A DNA stretch of 64,000 bases, taken from the NCBI GenBank assembly GCA_942159475.1, contig OW804096.1, positions 87,275,784 through 87,339,783 of the forward strand. Direction: 5' to 3'. The position numbers and the translations under genes were made by a program. Shown here in pieces: positions 24,001 to 30,399 of the stretch. The notes below the pieces were generated by a model. The model had not been told where the DNA came from. It made no database searches and saw nothing but the letters and a program-made list of their open reading frames with translations. Position 1 is the first letter of the stretch; every line of letters starts with the position of its first letter. This stretch comes from Sthenelais limicola (lineage: Eukaryota; Annelida; Polychaeta; Phyllodocida; Sigalionidae).

Positions 24001-27000
24001 TGCTGTGGACGAGTACCATTGCTGGTGCACTCGTCCACACTTACGAGTACCCAAATGACTTCCATGGGGTTCTTTTTTGTCTCATTTCACTTTCTTTCCT
24101 TCTTCCCTCTCACTCTCTCTTTAAATTGTATTTTAAAGAACATATATATGTTATAATCATATATATAACTAACAGCTTAGCTTTCAGACCCTTCAACCTA
24201 TACGTTAATTTTCCAACCCTTAAATTTATTGGGCTTTTCCAAGCCCCATTATTGGAATACAATTGATAAATTGTACATAACGTATATCCTATTTTATAGT
24301 TATTGTTACATGTGTCTTTTGCACCACAAATGCCCTTGCTTGATTTTGAAAAGGAGGGGGCACATGCCCCTGCCCCCCCCCCTAATTCTGCCCCTGACTC
24401 TCACCTCTCCCTCTTTCTTTCTCACTCTTATATCTCTTTCCCACTCTCTCTATTTTCTCTCTCCTTACTCCCTCCTCTTTCTCTATGACCCCTCCTCCTT
24501 ATGCACACTTACATGATTACATTCGATTAAATATTTGAATATTTTATTTAATGATCTGCTAACATGCATTCTACAATTATCAATTATGTTTCAAACATTT
24601 TTGATAGCTTTTCTAACAAATCTCTCCCTCTCCTGTCCCTACTGGTGATACAATGTAATTGTATACTTATTTCAAATATCCTATACAGTTTCAAGTTATT
24701 TACAAAATACCAGTCAAGTTATACATACAATCAAACAAATGTTCTTTGTTTAGTCATTGCTCTTTAATTTATAGTTCCCTATTCCCTAAAAGCAATGGGA
24801 GGTGCTTTTACCGATTATATAGTGAAGCTAGTAGTAGGTATATCTCCACGTCTCTGCTGCCCTCTGGTGTGAAATACACACAACAAGCGAGTAGTAGGTA
24901 TACCACCACTCCCCTGTTTGTTGCCCTCTGGTGTGAAATACACTTAGTACATCCTAGTACACAACAACTTGTTACAAGCGAGGCCAAGGCCTAACGTCCA
25001 AGCCGGGGGCCCTAACGTCCAAGCCCGGGCCCTACTGCCACTGACGTTAGGGCCCCTGTGGTCGTCTCGGGAGCGTTCATAGGTCGGTCTGAAACCCAAT
25101 GCCGGCCCAAGCGGTGATCCTCGCTATGACGTCATCGCGGGAATCCCCGCGAAACGCTCGAGAACGAGGCGCGGCTGTATGACGTCACAGCCGCGGGGGG
25201 TTCCCTCCCAAATGCAGGCCTACAACATGTCTAAAAATAGAACTCGAAAACATTCTCGCTATATCATCCTTGTTACAATTTCCTTACGAATAGAATCCCA
25301 CTAGAAATCATTTCTAGACTTATCTAGACTAATTTGCAAACATTATTCCCAGGTAGAAAGCCCGGGACTCAGGCGTCCGATGCGGGGACTCAGGCGTCCG
25401 ATTATTTGGGGATCACGCGTCCGATGCGGGGACTCAGGCGTCCGAGGCTCGGGATCACGCGTCTCACTCGGGGATCAGGGGTCCCGGGGATCACGCGTCC
25501 CGGGGATCAGGAGTCCAACCTTCGGCCATGATACGGTGCCTACCGTAACCAGCCAAGAAAATAAAACTCTTTCTGAGCACTTTGAATGACTTTTGCACAA
25601 TAATCCTGACATATGAGGTTGAATATGAGCTTAGATCAGACGTTCATGCATTTATATTCAGTCGATGGTTAATCATTACGGCTTCCGTAGTATCCACGAG
25701 CATAGGGGCTCTAATGATCTGAGACACGGTGGACATATGGGTCCGCCAGCAGCAAGGTCCATCACACAGGCAGCAAGGTCCGCCACGGCATGTGCCGCGA
25801 CAAGCCCGCCCGCCGAGTGAGTCAATGGCTGCCTCACTGTCAGTAAAATAAAACTGCTTTCTGCGCTATTCGAATGACTTTTCCATAATAATCCTGGCAT
25901 ATGAGGTTGAATACAAGCTTAGATTAGACGTTCATGCATTTATATTCAGTCGATGGTTAATCTTAATTCTTAAGCTTCTAATAGTCAAATCCCCTATTAT
26001 CGCTCACTACGTAACTGGGAGCCTCGTGGACATGACAGGATTTACCCATAAAATGATTTAAAATTACTCCTACAACTAAGAGAAAGCGTATTTAATGAGA
26101 TATCTGTTGATTTGACTATTCATAAACTTAGAAACTGTGATATATTGTAAGTATTGCAAAGTTCGAGCCTCCTGTGTCATGCTGATATTGTCACTGAACA
26201 TGAAGATTATAATGACTGGACAAATATCGGACAAATATGGTTGGAATCGTGAGAAATTTGCTAGTATATAGGCTAGTATCACTCAATATAAACTCTTATG
26301 AGCCACGTTGAATGATATGTCATGTTGATTTGACTATATATGAACTTAGAATCTGTGTAATTATTGCAAGGTTTGAGTCACATAGGCCTAGGCTATAGCG
26401 ACGAACACCATGGCTTTCATTTCATTTTTCAAAATTATTTATTTCTATATTATAACCTTGATATTATTGTTCAGGAACTAGTCAGTACGATACAAAAGTA
26501 TCTTGAGATTGTTTGTCTGAAATATCAAAAGTCAAAAATGTTTTTCTCTTTGAGAAATTTTGTTCATAAGTTTGGTAGAATTTGATAAATTCTGTTAAAA
26601 ATAATCCCGATCAGTTGTAAATAGTAGTAGGTTATCAAAATTATTCACAGATTCCAGACACAGTGGAGGGGGGGATGTTTAAAATGGCTTCCATACGATA
26701 TTGGATCTTATGTACTGTTCATGAGAATATTATAGTATTTACCTTAATGTTGTCACATTTATATAGCTCAAAGAAAGAAAATAAGGTTTGGAAAGCTGTT
26801 TGGTGAGCAAGGATATATTATTATTCGGGAACTAGTTCAAGCATTATAATAAAATTATTATTTCAGTATTTTTCGGAAAGTCAAATAGTCAATCGGAAAG
26901 TCAAAATAGTCAATCATAAAGTCAGAAAAGTCAATCAGAGAGCGAGAGATAGGGACTGGACTGGGACCGGGACTTAGACCGGGACTTGGACTTGGACTTT

Positions 27001-29848
27001 CCCTCATTTCAGTGGCACTGTCTCCACATTTATTACCATTTCCGCTAATTGGTACTTATACAGCACAAGTAACCAGTCGGAATACTTAGTTGAAAAGTCA
27101 ATTATTAAGTCAGAATAGTCAATCGTAAGTCCAAAAAGTAAATCAGAAAGTCAGAAAAGTAAATCAGAAAGTCAGAAAGTAAATCAGAAAGTCAAAATAG
27201 TCAATCGAAATGTCAGAAAAGTCAATCGAAAAGTCAAAATAGTTCATCGCTCATATAATTATAACATGGACAATACAGTCCTGAATCTAAATCAAAATCG
27301 CTCAGGCCTTCTCATAGGAATAATATTTCACGCTATCAAGAGTAATTAGTTATTAGTTAAACAGATAATAAACCATCCAGCCAACTGATAGACCACAACT
27401 GGTATCCGCCCTGCTGGGGCCGAAAGGTCCTTAAAAGACTGTTAGAGTGAAGAACGTCATCTAGTCTTGTACTCGCTGGTGGCTTCAATCATTTGAAGGG
27501 TACCATATTATTGTGGCATACACCCTATCCTTACTTTTTCTTAAATCCGTTCTTGGGTTCGCTAATTAAATATTTTTTATATATTTTCTGTTGTAGTGGG
27601 GAGGTTATTTTTGTAGTCCAGCCTGCTACTGACATTCCCTTGGTGTAGTTTATAAAAGAAGGAGACCGTGGCCTCTGGCAGTGCCGCACAAACCTATATA
27701 AGACATTTTGGGTCAAATATACCGAAGAAAATCAAATTATACCAACTATCTACAAGATACAGAATACTTAGTAAGTCTTCATTAATCATAAGTAACCCTT
27801 GTTCACTTATGTAGACTTCCTCGGATGGACGCGACTATCACCAGTCTGTATTTGACCGTTGTTCTGATGTCATGACCCTAGTCCAGGTAAATTCTTTACT
27901 CTGCGTTATATTTTCCCTAGCCCATGAGATAAAATAAAATTCAAAGTATAATTTTGAACTGATTCACTAGCTTCTTAGAATATTTCTCGTAACTTATGAC
28001 AAGGTTCTCTGATAATATGACTGACTTTTATTTTTTGTCATGGTGATAGGACATACCAGTGCCAGTCATCGCTCAAGTGCAAGGTGAGATCTCTGTAAAT
28101 ATCTATTCAATATTATTATGAATAGAATATTAAAATAATATATTACTTTTTTAATATAAATATTTGAATATTTAAACGGTTCATCCTCTTCCTTTAATAA
28201 TCAGATTATTTAGATATCTATTATTATATCAGTCCTTATTGCATTCAACTAATTCATTTACAAGACTATTTCCCCCTTTTCTTCGCCTAACGTAGGTTTA
28301 GCAACTGCTGCTGGGTGTCAACTGGTTGCTAGCTGTGACATTGCCATAGTTACTGAAGATTCGAAATTTGCTACACCGGGGTTAGTTGTCAAAATTAGTC
28401 AGTAACAAATTATCTGCCTACAATCTGATTGGAGTTATGATTGGTCATATGAAATACCCCTCGGCCTCGGAAACAGTGTGTCTTTTGAAATTTAAGTCAC
28501 TACTCTGTACACTATATTTAGGATGTTGATAAATTCTGCAATGACCATAATCTTGGTTTATTATTCCGTATCATTTCAGCGTCAGTGTTGGCTTGTTCTG
28601 TTCAACTCCTGCTGTTGCTGTTGCTAGAGCAATTCCTAGAAAGATTGCTATGGAGATGCTTCTCACTGGGCACCCAATAAGTGCCCAAGGTATGGCTGAT
28701 TTTATTGAGACATTTCCAAGACTGAGTCTAATTTGAATTTTTCCTTCGTCGACTTCGCTTGCACATATTGGAATATAACTATTGTAATTAATGCAAGTCA
28801 TGATGCATTTATAATGTTCATGAGAAGTCTAAAAGTGGCTCGTATCGACCTTCCAACTTTGCCTGCCTAATGACAAATCACGCGTACTACTACTGTCAAC
28901 CTAATTGTTGCACTGGTCACTCTCTGGTTGTTTTGTATGAAAAATAGCCAACTGTAAGCACTGTGTATGTTAGTATGTTTCACAGTATATAAGTCATTTC
29001 CATTTTAACGAGTTTTTCTTACGATACATCTTATACACTAGTAATCTTCTATTTAGACGCTCTAAAACACGGTCTTGTCAGCAAGGTAGTCCATGCAGAT
29101 AAAATGGAGGAGGAGGTAAGCGCCTTCATGTTTCTCCATTTATACTCTTAGACTGTTATCTTAGTTGTACAGATATATCTGATGTGATCGCCTTTTAATG
29201 TCCTGTTCGAACTACTGTTCGAACTACAATTGCTGTGACATGGACCTTGATGTATTTTATTGGCGCCATAACCATGTAACTCATTTGCCATAAAATTGCA
29301 ATAAAATTATGCTTATCTCATGTTTTTATCGTTTCAATGATTTTAAGTCCTACAAATTCTCTAGAAACACATTCTTACCAGATAACTTCTAACAGATACG
29401 TTTTCATACTATGAAAGTACAGAAATGTTTTTGTTTGATTATCTATTATCGTTTTCGATAAGAAGCTAAATGTTTTTTCCCACAGATTGCTGCCCTTACC
29501 AGCCGGATATGTGAGACCAGTCGATCGGTTACAGCCATTGGTAAAAAGACATTTTACCAACAGATTGCTATGAACAGGAACGATGCGTACCGGTAAGAAT
29601 ATAACTGAATTATTAGACTTATCATCACTGAAACTAGGAATGTAGATACAGTGTTTCTGTCTTAAGTTGCTCTGTCTCCCTGTTCTGTTTTCATTGAATT
29701 AACTCTTGGTTTATACCCATATAATTACAGGTTGGCCGGAGATGTCATGGTGGAAAATCTCTCATTTGAGGATGGCCAGGAGGGAATTCGAGCATTTATT
29801 GAAAAAAGGAAACCTTCGTGGTCTCATTCTTTTAAAAAGGCTCATTGA
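3456..29848 (+). CDS. ECHDC3: Enoyl-CoA hydratase domain-containing protein 3, mitochondrial (10 exons)
   Basis: Exons: 3456-3494, 19383-19510, 19749-19884, 27815-27886, 28050-28083, 28296-28380, 28580-28689, 29057-29115, 29486-29592, 29731-29848. They sum to 888 nt (295 aa plus stop), close to vertebrate ECHDC3 (about 300 aa), and all junction phases agree. All introns are GT..AG. The N-terminus ([13 protein letters not shown], then CRQYS) looks like a mitochondrial presequence. The crotonase fold follows: [24 protein letters not shown] (first oxyanion-hole strand), [29 protein letters not shown], and a C-terminal [16 protein letters not shown]. At the two positions of the catalytic glutamates of classical hydratases there are Gln (AAGCQ) and Gly (TPG), as known for ECHDC3, so hydratase activity is doubtful. 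The protein probably acts in mitochondrial acyl-CoA or lipid metabolism. Introns 1 and 2 are swollen by transposons. Exon 1 is the least certain part; an upstream TAA in frame rules out starting inside exon 2. Confidence 0.93.
3495..4843 (+). other. ECHDC3 intron 1, 5' part, no gene seen
   Basis: AT-rich intron sequence. It contains a short A run at 4174-4184 and a small tandem of TAATTTT units at about 4646-4680. No coding or RNA signal was recognised before the LINE remnant begins. Confidence 0.6.
4871..5834 (+). pseudogene. LINE ORF2 5' part: APE endonuclease (broken)
   Basis: An open frame from about 4871 (first in-frame ATG) to a stop at 5737 encodes an endonuclease/exonuclease/phosphatase-fold domain. 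From an ATG at 4952 the motifs appear in order: [58 protein letters not shown]. The enzyme nicks target DNA for target-primed reverse transcription. A frame change near 5712-5720 ends the ORF; homologous LINE linker sequence continues in another frame up to the LTR insertion at 5834. The copy is therefore not functional. Confidence 0.85.
5831..5834. repeat. Target-site duplication CTAG (left)
   Basis: CTAG precedes the 5' LTR and recurs at 16133-16136 after the 3' LTR, a 4-bp duplication. The T of the LTR's TG makes the exact length ambiguous by one base (Ty3/Gypsy elements usually make 4-6 bp). Confidence 0.75.
5835..6238 (+). repeat. 5' LTR of LTR element 1
   Basis: 404 bp, beginning TGTAGTAG and ending CACTACA. 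An AATAAA poly(A) signal lies at 6169-6174. It is matched by the 3' LTR with one visible mismatch. Confidence 0.95.
6241..6256 (+). promoter_or_regulatory. tRNA primer-binding site of LTR element 1
   Basis: TGGTGCCGTGACCAGT begins two or three bases after the LTR end. It starts with TGG, the complement of tRNA 3' CCA. Related sites are found next to the LTR of element 2 (42462-42477, minus) and the LTR remnant at 50794. I cannot name the tRNA. Confidence 0.75.
6334..8295 (+). CDS. gag: Gag-like structural protein of LTR element 1
   Basis: The frame is open from 6301 but starts GTG; the first ATG ([10 protein letters not shown]) is at 6334, giving 653 aa. An acidic N-terminus is followed by a likely coiled coil (about residues 79-150, with regular Leu and charged residues), Ser/Thr-rich and Lys-rich linkers, a capsid-like helical region (about residues 345-510, including the [15 protein letters not shown] stretch) and a zinc knuckle CX2CX4HX4C (residues 612-625). 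Gag proteins form the particle and package the RNA. It ends at UAG 8293-8295. The same frame meets a second UAG at 8305-8307 and then runs into pol. Confidence 0.9.
   Translation: MAAAPGAEGGPPPDLGRKEGDQPEQPGKLLTMSATLADLSNVGSESEDYRTGREDRAVFTDYRSPASDVESDEESMLKATGLQLLGMRRDLATEKRKNLEFAAEMQQLVFQNRDIQETLDVVTERDSAYIKRLLVENEKMKCEVARVDDLSHLQNASPDQSVTTQTESATFPLWVTPPATSSFSERKRTPPQTSFSVTSRSFSTQTPCETDSVKISDLSTSTVTQTEEVAEKSGKKDGASGTDVDFVRGQVRGDVYRPKIRVVAGSPSDPSDPSNSSSSSSGSESPAPRKKTKKPTKKNSKKVRERSSMARKDRSLVQGLSYDGTDDSDFGEFEYSQGPGKSKYTMRPPVIKMWDQKDPWCVYLAEMRVMAVACNWSEEEFLLQLQWGCKRQLADMGDLPAGLTLKKFVEHMDANFGEVSRVKRQAEFHACRQTPGQAVRQFGNEVARKARYAFGKRMNSTIVTMALHAYLKGLTNWKQANWARLKEPADLQEAIHWSEVYEGCLMESEPNVVIQEVAALPAPEPVQERALSVKKRRSRRKSGAAVAQVTETLDDVTSSGSETQEVSAVICQALQAYRDFRKRPGDSRDGQPWKKSFSGPFSGRRRDGPKKCYFCGKDGHISPDCPTIKVLKEVAESSKVPASKISENSTRPL
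8311..11976 (+). CDS. pol: Pol polyprotein: reverse transcriptase, RNase H, integrase, AT-hook tail
   Basis: 1,221 codons open with no ATG at the start, in the same frame as gag and after two UAG codons. Residues count from 8311. [11 protein letters not shown] (about 204) and the YLDDVVVF active site (about 304). RNase H: ILDTDASG (about 454). Integrase: H2C2 zinc finger (about 695-740), catalytic D765, D825 and E861 (DD35E), then a [15 protein letters not shown]3-like segment (about 990). The tail is Lys-rich with AT-hook cores RGRPKK and RGRGRPRK. No DTG/DSG protease precedes RT; the [10 protein letters not shown] segment is the usual Ty3 linker just before RT. The NPSGSS segment near residue 30 resembles the sequence that normally follows the protease. 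Expression would need readthrough or another route. Confidence 0.93.
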   Translation: MLKDFALGSLNTYVSGNVNSSVVAFSNPSGSSVRLNCDMIVGRVSIVTLVSDASLPDEEENEMIKTAIINSIQVTDSPIVDDELLAPDIVVPPCPENPLDKLVNETHLSEREEKELVRKLLYDFKDCFSLPGTKVGCTHLVRHVIDTGDAIPVKQAYRRIPVARRDGAEAEIWKMYKEGRIEHSSSPWGAPIVMVAKKDGTQRFCVDYRQLNSVTKKDSFPLPRIDECVEALGGNQWFCTLDLESGYWQVAMDEESKHKTAFLSSVGLFQFKVMAFGLCNAPATFQRMMDRMLDGLRWKACLVYLDDVVVFGKTVQECADNLKLVLERIREYGLKLKPKKCEFFRKEVKYLGRIVSAAGIRADPAKIVKVQEWPIPKTAKEVRQFLGFASYYREFQPNFGGIVAPLQQIVTDAGVEKRYSKPIVWTKKCDEAFKTAKALLTSAPILGYPRKEGYFILDTDASGFAMAGVLSQMQDGKEVVLGYASNSFTKPQKNYCATKRELLAVLSYLNKFRHYLLGNRNFYVRTDHASLRWLLNFKDPTDMLARWLATMQEYGLEQSMILHRAGKKHANADGLSRIPTRKCGNPGCPDCGVHDAVIAEAVVVLGSLEDEIRDAQQGDPLLKRVMAVLDGSSPVPSKEQLSGEPQEFCTYIHNKDNLEIVQGVLCLRWLRKNTGHTYVRKIIPASMRKNIFRCLHGSQLEGHYGDFKTSWKAKMKYFWPGMRYDLKRWLRACPECSMRKSRGGRGITPLKKEIHGERWSRIALDIIGPFKTTPRGNNYVMVITDHFSKWAEAFPMPDHTAERCAEVLFREWVLRFGCPVSLQTDGAPEFRSQLLRSLLDMLGVEKLITLPYRPQSNGQVERFNRVLVEQLSCLTSYSDSNWDLLAPCIAHAYRGTVHASTLCTPNSVVFGTELVTPVDLIHGVEPGGLDFPCRMAYVENLRQSLRTGHQFVRDNLGVAAVHQKKVFDRRACPRRFEEGAIVYRYCPPKANKKYGPKWDGPFKVRRFIGGTTYELETTEGIVRYHVDYLKPAFDEDGPIQAVNLHKAPEFRKLEKAGREILKFEGGKVLAGAECPERKEKEKITVGVKPRGRPKKNAAGVKLPSSNKKQTVDIGPAVIRVGKKKSQKKKKKLKISPVMIPSKNKSRPKEAKTDTVVKKQPVPLVLADSAKPLKRGRGRPRKNLDIVQNIPISPVKKTDSVPPVIARAKRTRKAPSRLQYGT
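12240..12562 (+). promoter_or_regulatory. Leader exon candidate for ORF3 of LTR element 1
   Basis: This segment lies between pol and ORF3 and contains GGCGCTGAG (12413-12421) and a later CCGTGAGCG, both matched in order in element 2 (minus, 41379-41371 onwards). It ends at a possible splice donor, GAA|GTGAGT, at 12562|12563. It may be the 5' part of a spliced ORF3 message or hold an internal promoter. Confidence 0.45.
12563..13079 (+). other. Putative intron upstream of ORF3
   Basis: GTGAGT at 12563 and a T-rich tract ending TTTTTTTGTTAGCAG at 13079 would bound an intron of about 517 bases. AG at 13056 or 13090 are alternative acceptors. Element 2 has a GTAAGT donor and a CTTTTTGTTGCAG acceptor at the same place. 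No long frame is present in this stretch. Confidence 0.5.
13122..15221 (+). CDS. ORF3: zinc-binding and coiled-coil protein downstream of pol
   Basis: The frame is open from 13092 (TTG); the first [13 protein letters not shown], is at 13122, giving 699 aa. A highly charged Ser/Lys/Arg-rich first third is followed by a Cys/His module at about residues 266-345: [40 protein letters not shown] Ser/Ala-rich linker follows, then a probable coiled coil (about residues 530-580, [16 protein letters not shown]), then a Pro-rich tail. No signal peptide or membrane segment, so it is not an envelope protein. The Cys/His module is conserved in element 2 (about 39.85-40.18 kb, minus), which shows the ORF belongs to this family. 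Function unknown; nucleic-acid binding or a particle or nuclear role is inference. Confidence 0.85.
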   Translation: MDSGDESAPPMTEAEENRLLEGAEDLMGLDPANAAAVKTLRRTVSGIKPLGTEIQPLLDEQEDGSGTDKSGKKPETSPALRRSQRKSVSPRKAAKSSGDEKVPGRRDASASPAPRERTSRGRTPGVRHTASGVMTVREDSQDKKPHSSSRTSEKKIVEKKIKKRHYHRAGRRRAQLSGKGSMDAFRRELDAATDILPLDPRSDQPGSGVVVCPESDSEDKEFKNDGHMARYESHVWPEILRADSMDSGTYQKVIEAHRLWEPGHRCPFLVCRILSLNPGGVRAYSTRERLFRHFCEEHAPFVQVWVCPSTNCHQVLDRRVELVQHLMYGESVQHHLNRKDALDKTVKVLPSIHTNHVFQRTTYMAGQHLRVMRRATSTRRGSKKSRSELCSSAVTIESGSTSGKSRASSSAAAAAGSCHARATDASSSVVKESVSSGSSKKRDRPATSEVGSPLSKRACRRAREWSGSVLQHLPSVDDSLELVARAEIIVDAALEQVCASADSARAELKALLKEVTTPLLALSDVKTSVEQLGDVREEAKSQEGLVDGLRRSLSASDSKIRRLEEENLRLRSLLEDDTRSSSPVDPVEEEQKQTVTVPAPTVPLPPLPNPVAALPLDPSQLPQLLMLSNLLCTLQQVPATTAMPPAAAVGQQAHRTPVRDNPGAFEIPTWLFSPTTLVQPLGTDGNTVDPQNQTDTPME
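15222..15728 (+). other. 3' untranslated region of LTR element 1 with polypurine tract
   Basis: T-rich sequence after ORF3. An open frame at 15287-15652 has no family match and looks like low-complexity T-rich translation. The polypurine tract is AAGGGGGGGG at 15716-15725, three bases before the 3' LTR; it would prime plus-strand DNA synthesis. Confidence 0.75.
15729..16132 (+). repeat. 3' LTR of LTR element 1
   Basis: 404 bp, matching the 5' LTR except for one base seen. Its AATAAA is at 16063-16068, in the sense strand of ECHDC3. Confidence 0.95.
16133..18182 (+). pseudogene. LINE ORF2 3' part: reverse transcriptase and C-terminal domain (broken)
   Basis: Three open pieces (to 17007, 17018-17395, and about 17400-18182) carry the rest of the LINE protein. 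The first has the linker and RT fingers ([28 protein letters not shown]). The second has [28 protein letters not shown] and the YADDT catalytic box. The third has the thumb and C-terminal region ([22 protein letters not shown]). The first break is a 22-bp tandem duplication (16974-16995 repeated at 16996-17017), and another frame change is near 17390. The copy is inactive. Confidence 0.88.
18241..19382 (+). other. ECHDC3 intron 1, 3' part, no gene seen
   Basis: AT-rich intron following the LINE tail. It ends in the acceptor TATCATCAG before exon 2. No recognisable repeat family or ORF. Confidence 0.6.
20165..20480 (+). repeat. Diverged interspersed repeat with GGACGCCTGAGTCC tandem units, copy A
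   Basis: The first 100 bases align in the same orientation with 25553-25678 and 25841-25967 (shared words near TTTCTG, AATAAT, TATATTCAG, ATGG). They are followed by tandem GGACGCCTGAGTCC-like units at about 20330-20465, which recur as the reverse complement at 25365-25515. Confidence 0.55.
20711..20810 (+). repeat. G-rich minisatellite with quadruplex potential
   Basis: Four units of GTAGGGAGG plus a run of a dozen or more G. Many runs of at least four G lie within 100 bases. Pro-rich ORFs on the other strand are its translation and not genes. Confidence 0.85.
21049..21086. repeat. C run followed by a CA microsatellite
   Basis: About 20 C followed by (AC)n. Simple repeat. Confidence 0.9.
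22201..22233 (+). repeat. GGGGGGT tandem, quadruplex-prone
   Basis: Four runs of four to six G separated by single T bases. The same stretch starts a Ser/Pro-rich pseudo-ORF that is low complexity. Confidence 0.8.
23279..23530. repeat. Purine minisatellite of GAGATGAGGGACGAGAG units
   Basis: About 250 bases of imperfect 14-15-base units built from GAGATGAGG, GACGAGAGG and GAGGTGAGA. The Ser/His/Leu-rich ORFs on the minus strand (in all three frames) come from the repeat. Confidence 0.85.
24005..24044 (-). repeat. Interspersed hairpin repeat, copy 2
   Basis: The reverse complement of the unit at 2210-2249. Arms GTGGACGAGT and ACTCGTCCAC pair perfectly around a 14-base loop. Confidence 0.6.
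24830..24943 (+). repeat. Tandem duplication of a 60-bp unit
   Basis: GTAGTAGGTAT starts both units (24831 and 24891) and CCCTCTGGTGTGAAATACAC ends both. The middles differ. Confidence 0.8.
25007..25210. promoter_or_regulatory. CpG-rich segment with hairpin and two CRE octamers
   Basis: A 13-bp perfect inverted repeat (25007-25019 with 25043-25055) is followed by CpG-dense DNA with two TGACGTCA octamers (25127-25134 and 25180-25187). The second sits inside an 8-bp inverted repeat, GCGGCTGT/ACAGCCGC. It could be an internal promoter, an enhancer or part of a transposon end; nothing shows which. Confidence 0.35.
25335..25967 (+). repeat. Diverged interspersed repeats, copies B and C, with GC-rich tandem units
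   Basis: 25360-25515 holds GGACTCAGGCGTCC and GGGATCACGCGTCC units, the reverse complement of those at 20330-20465. 25553-25678 and 25841-25967 are direct copies of one 125-base AT-rich unit (TATATTCAGTCGATGGTTAAT at the end of each). Confidence 0.65.
26879..27250 (+). repeat. Minisatellite of AAAGTCARAATAGTCAATC units
   Basis: Imperfect 16-20-base units (AAAGTCAGAAAAGTAAATCAG and variants) in two blocks, 26879-26940 and 27090-27250, split by a unique segment with GGGACTTGGAC-like words. Confidence 0.8.
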
Positions 29849-30205
29849 AAAATAGTATTATAATATAGGTATCCTTATCCTTTGCATAAATTCTAAAATT
29901 GTTGCCATTATAAAAACAGTTTTTAATATATGCATAGTTTAGATGAACTTATGAATTCATTTTGGTACTACATGTATACATGTAACTTTTTCTAAATTGA
30001 GATTAGTGTTTTACTAGCACCTTTTCTTTCCATTTTAGCAGTATTAGATGTGATTTAATTGGGAAAAGAATTTGCATAATCCATTTGTTTATGGTATGAT
30101 TTTATGATCATAGATGTTTTATATAATTTTGTTTTATGATATGATCTTTCCTATTATAGAAGTATTAAATAATTTTGTTTTGTGATATGATTTTTGTTAT
30201 CCTAG
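29849..30205 (+). other. ECHDC3 3' untranslated region and downstream flank
   Basis: AT-rich sequence after the stop codon at 29846-29848. I see no canonical AATAAA close behind the stop, so the poly(A) site is not placed. Confidence 0.4.
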
Positions 30206-30390
30206 CCCTATCAGACCTACGTATTGCATCTATGCACTCCCATGATATGTGACGACGTAGTGCATCTATGCACTCCCTATACAAAGACCGACGTATTGCA
30301 TTTATGCACTCCCATGGGGGTGCCGATGTATTGCATAGATGCACTCCCTACAGGAGATGCCGGCGTATTGCGTAAATGCATCATGAACAC
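30206..30390 (+). repeat. Tandem repeat of TGCATCTATGCACTCCC-bearing units
   Basis: About five units of 40-50 bases, each with a near-palindromic TGCATNTATGCA core preceded by GACGTATT-like sequence. The same core and CCCTATCAG end occur in reverse orientation at 31204-31234, so it may be the subterminal part of the transposon-like element next to it. Confidence 0.7.
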
Positions 30391-30399
30391 GTGACTCGA

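Larger units (their letters stand above)
19885..27814 (+). other. ECHDC3 intron 2, repeat-rich
   Basis: A 7.9-kb intron with GT..AG ends and no convincing internal gene. It contains the diverged repeat copies at 20165-20480 and 25335-25967, G-rich and C-rich tracts (20711-20810, 21049-21086, 22201-22231), minisatellites (23279-23530, 26879-27250), a 60-bp tandem duplication (24830-24943) and a CpG-rich segment (25060-25210). Confidence 0.7.

Noticed and set aside
25360..25515. CRISPR-like array of GGACTCAGGCGTCC units
   Set aside because: Degenerate GC-rich tandem repeat with a related inverted copy at 20.3 kb; no spacer structure.
30206..30390. CRISPR-like array
   Set aside because: Units vary in length and there are no unique spacers. 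The DNA is animal and the units match a neighbouring transposon end.
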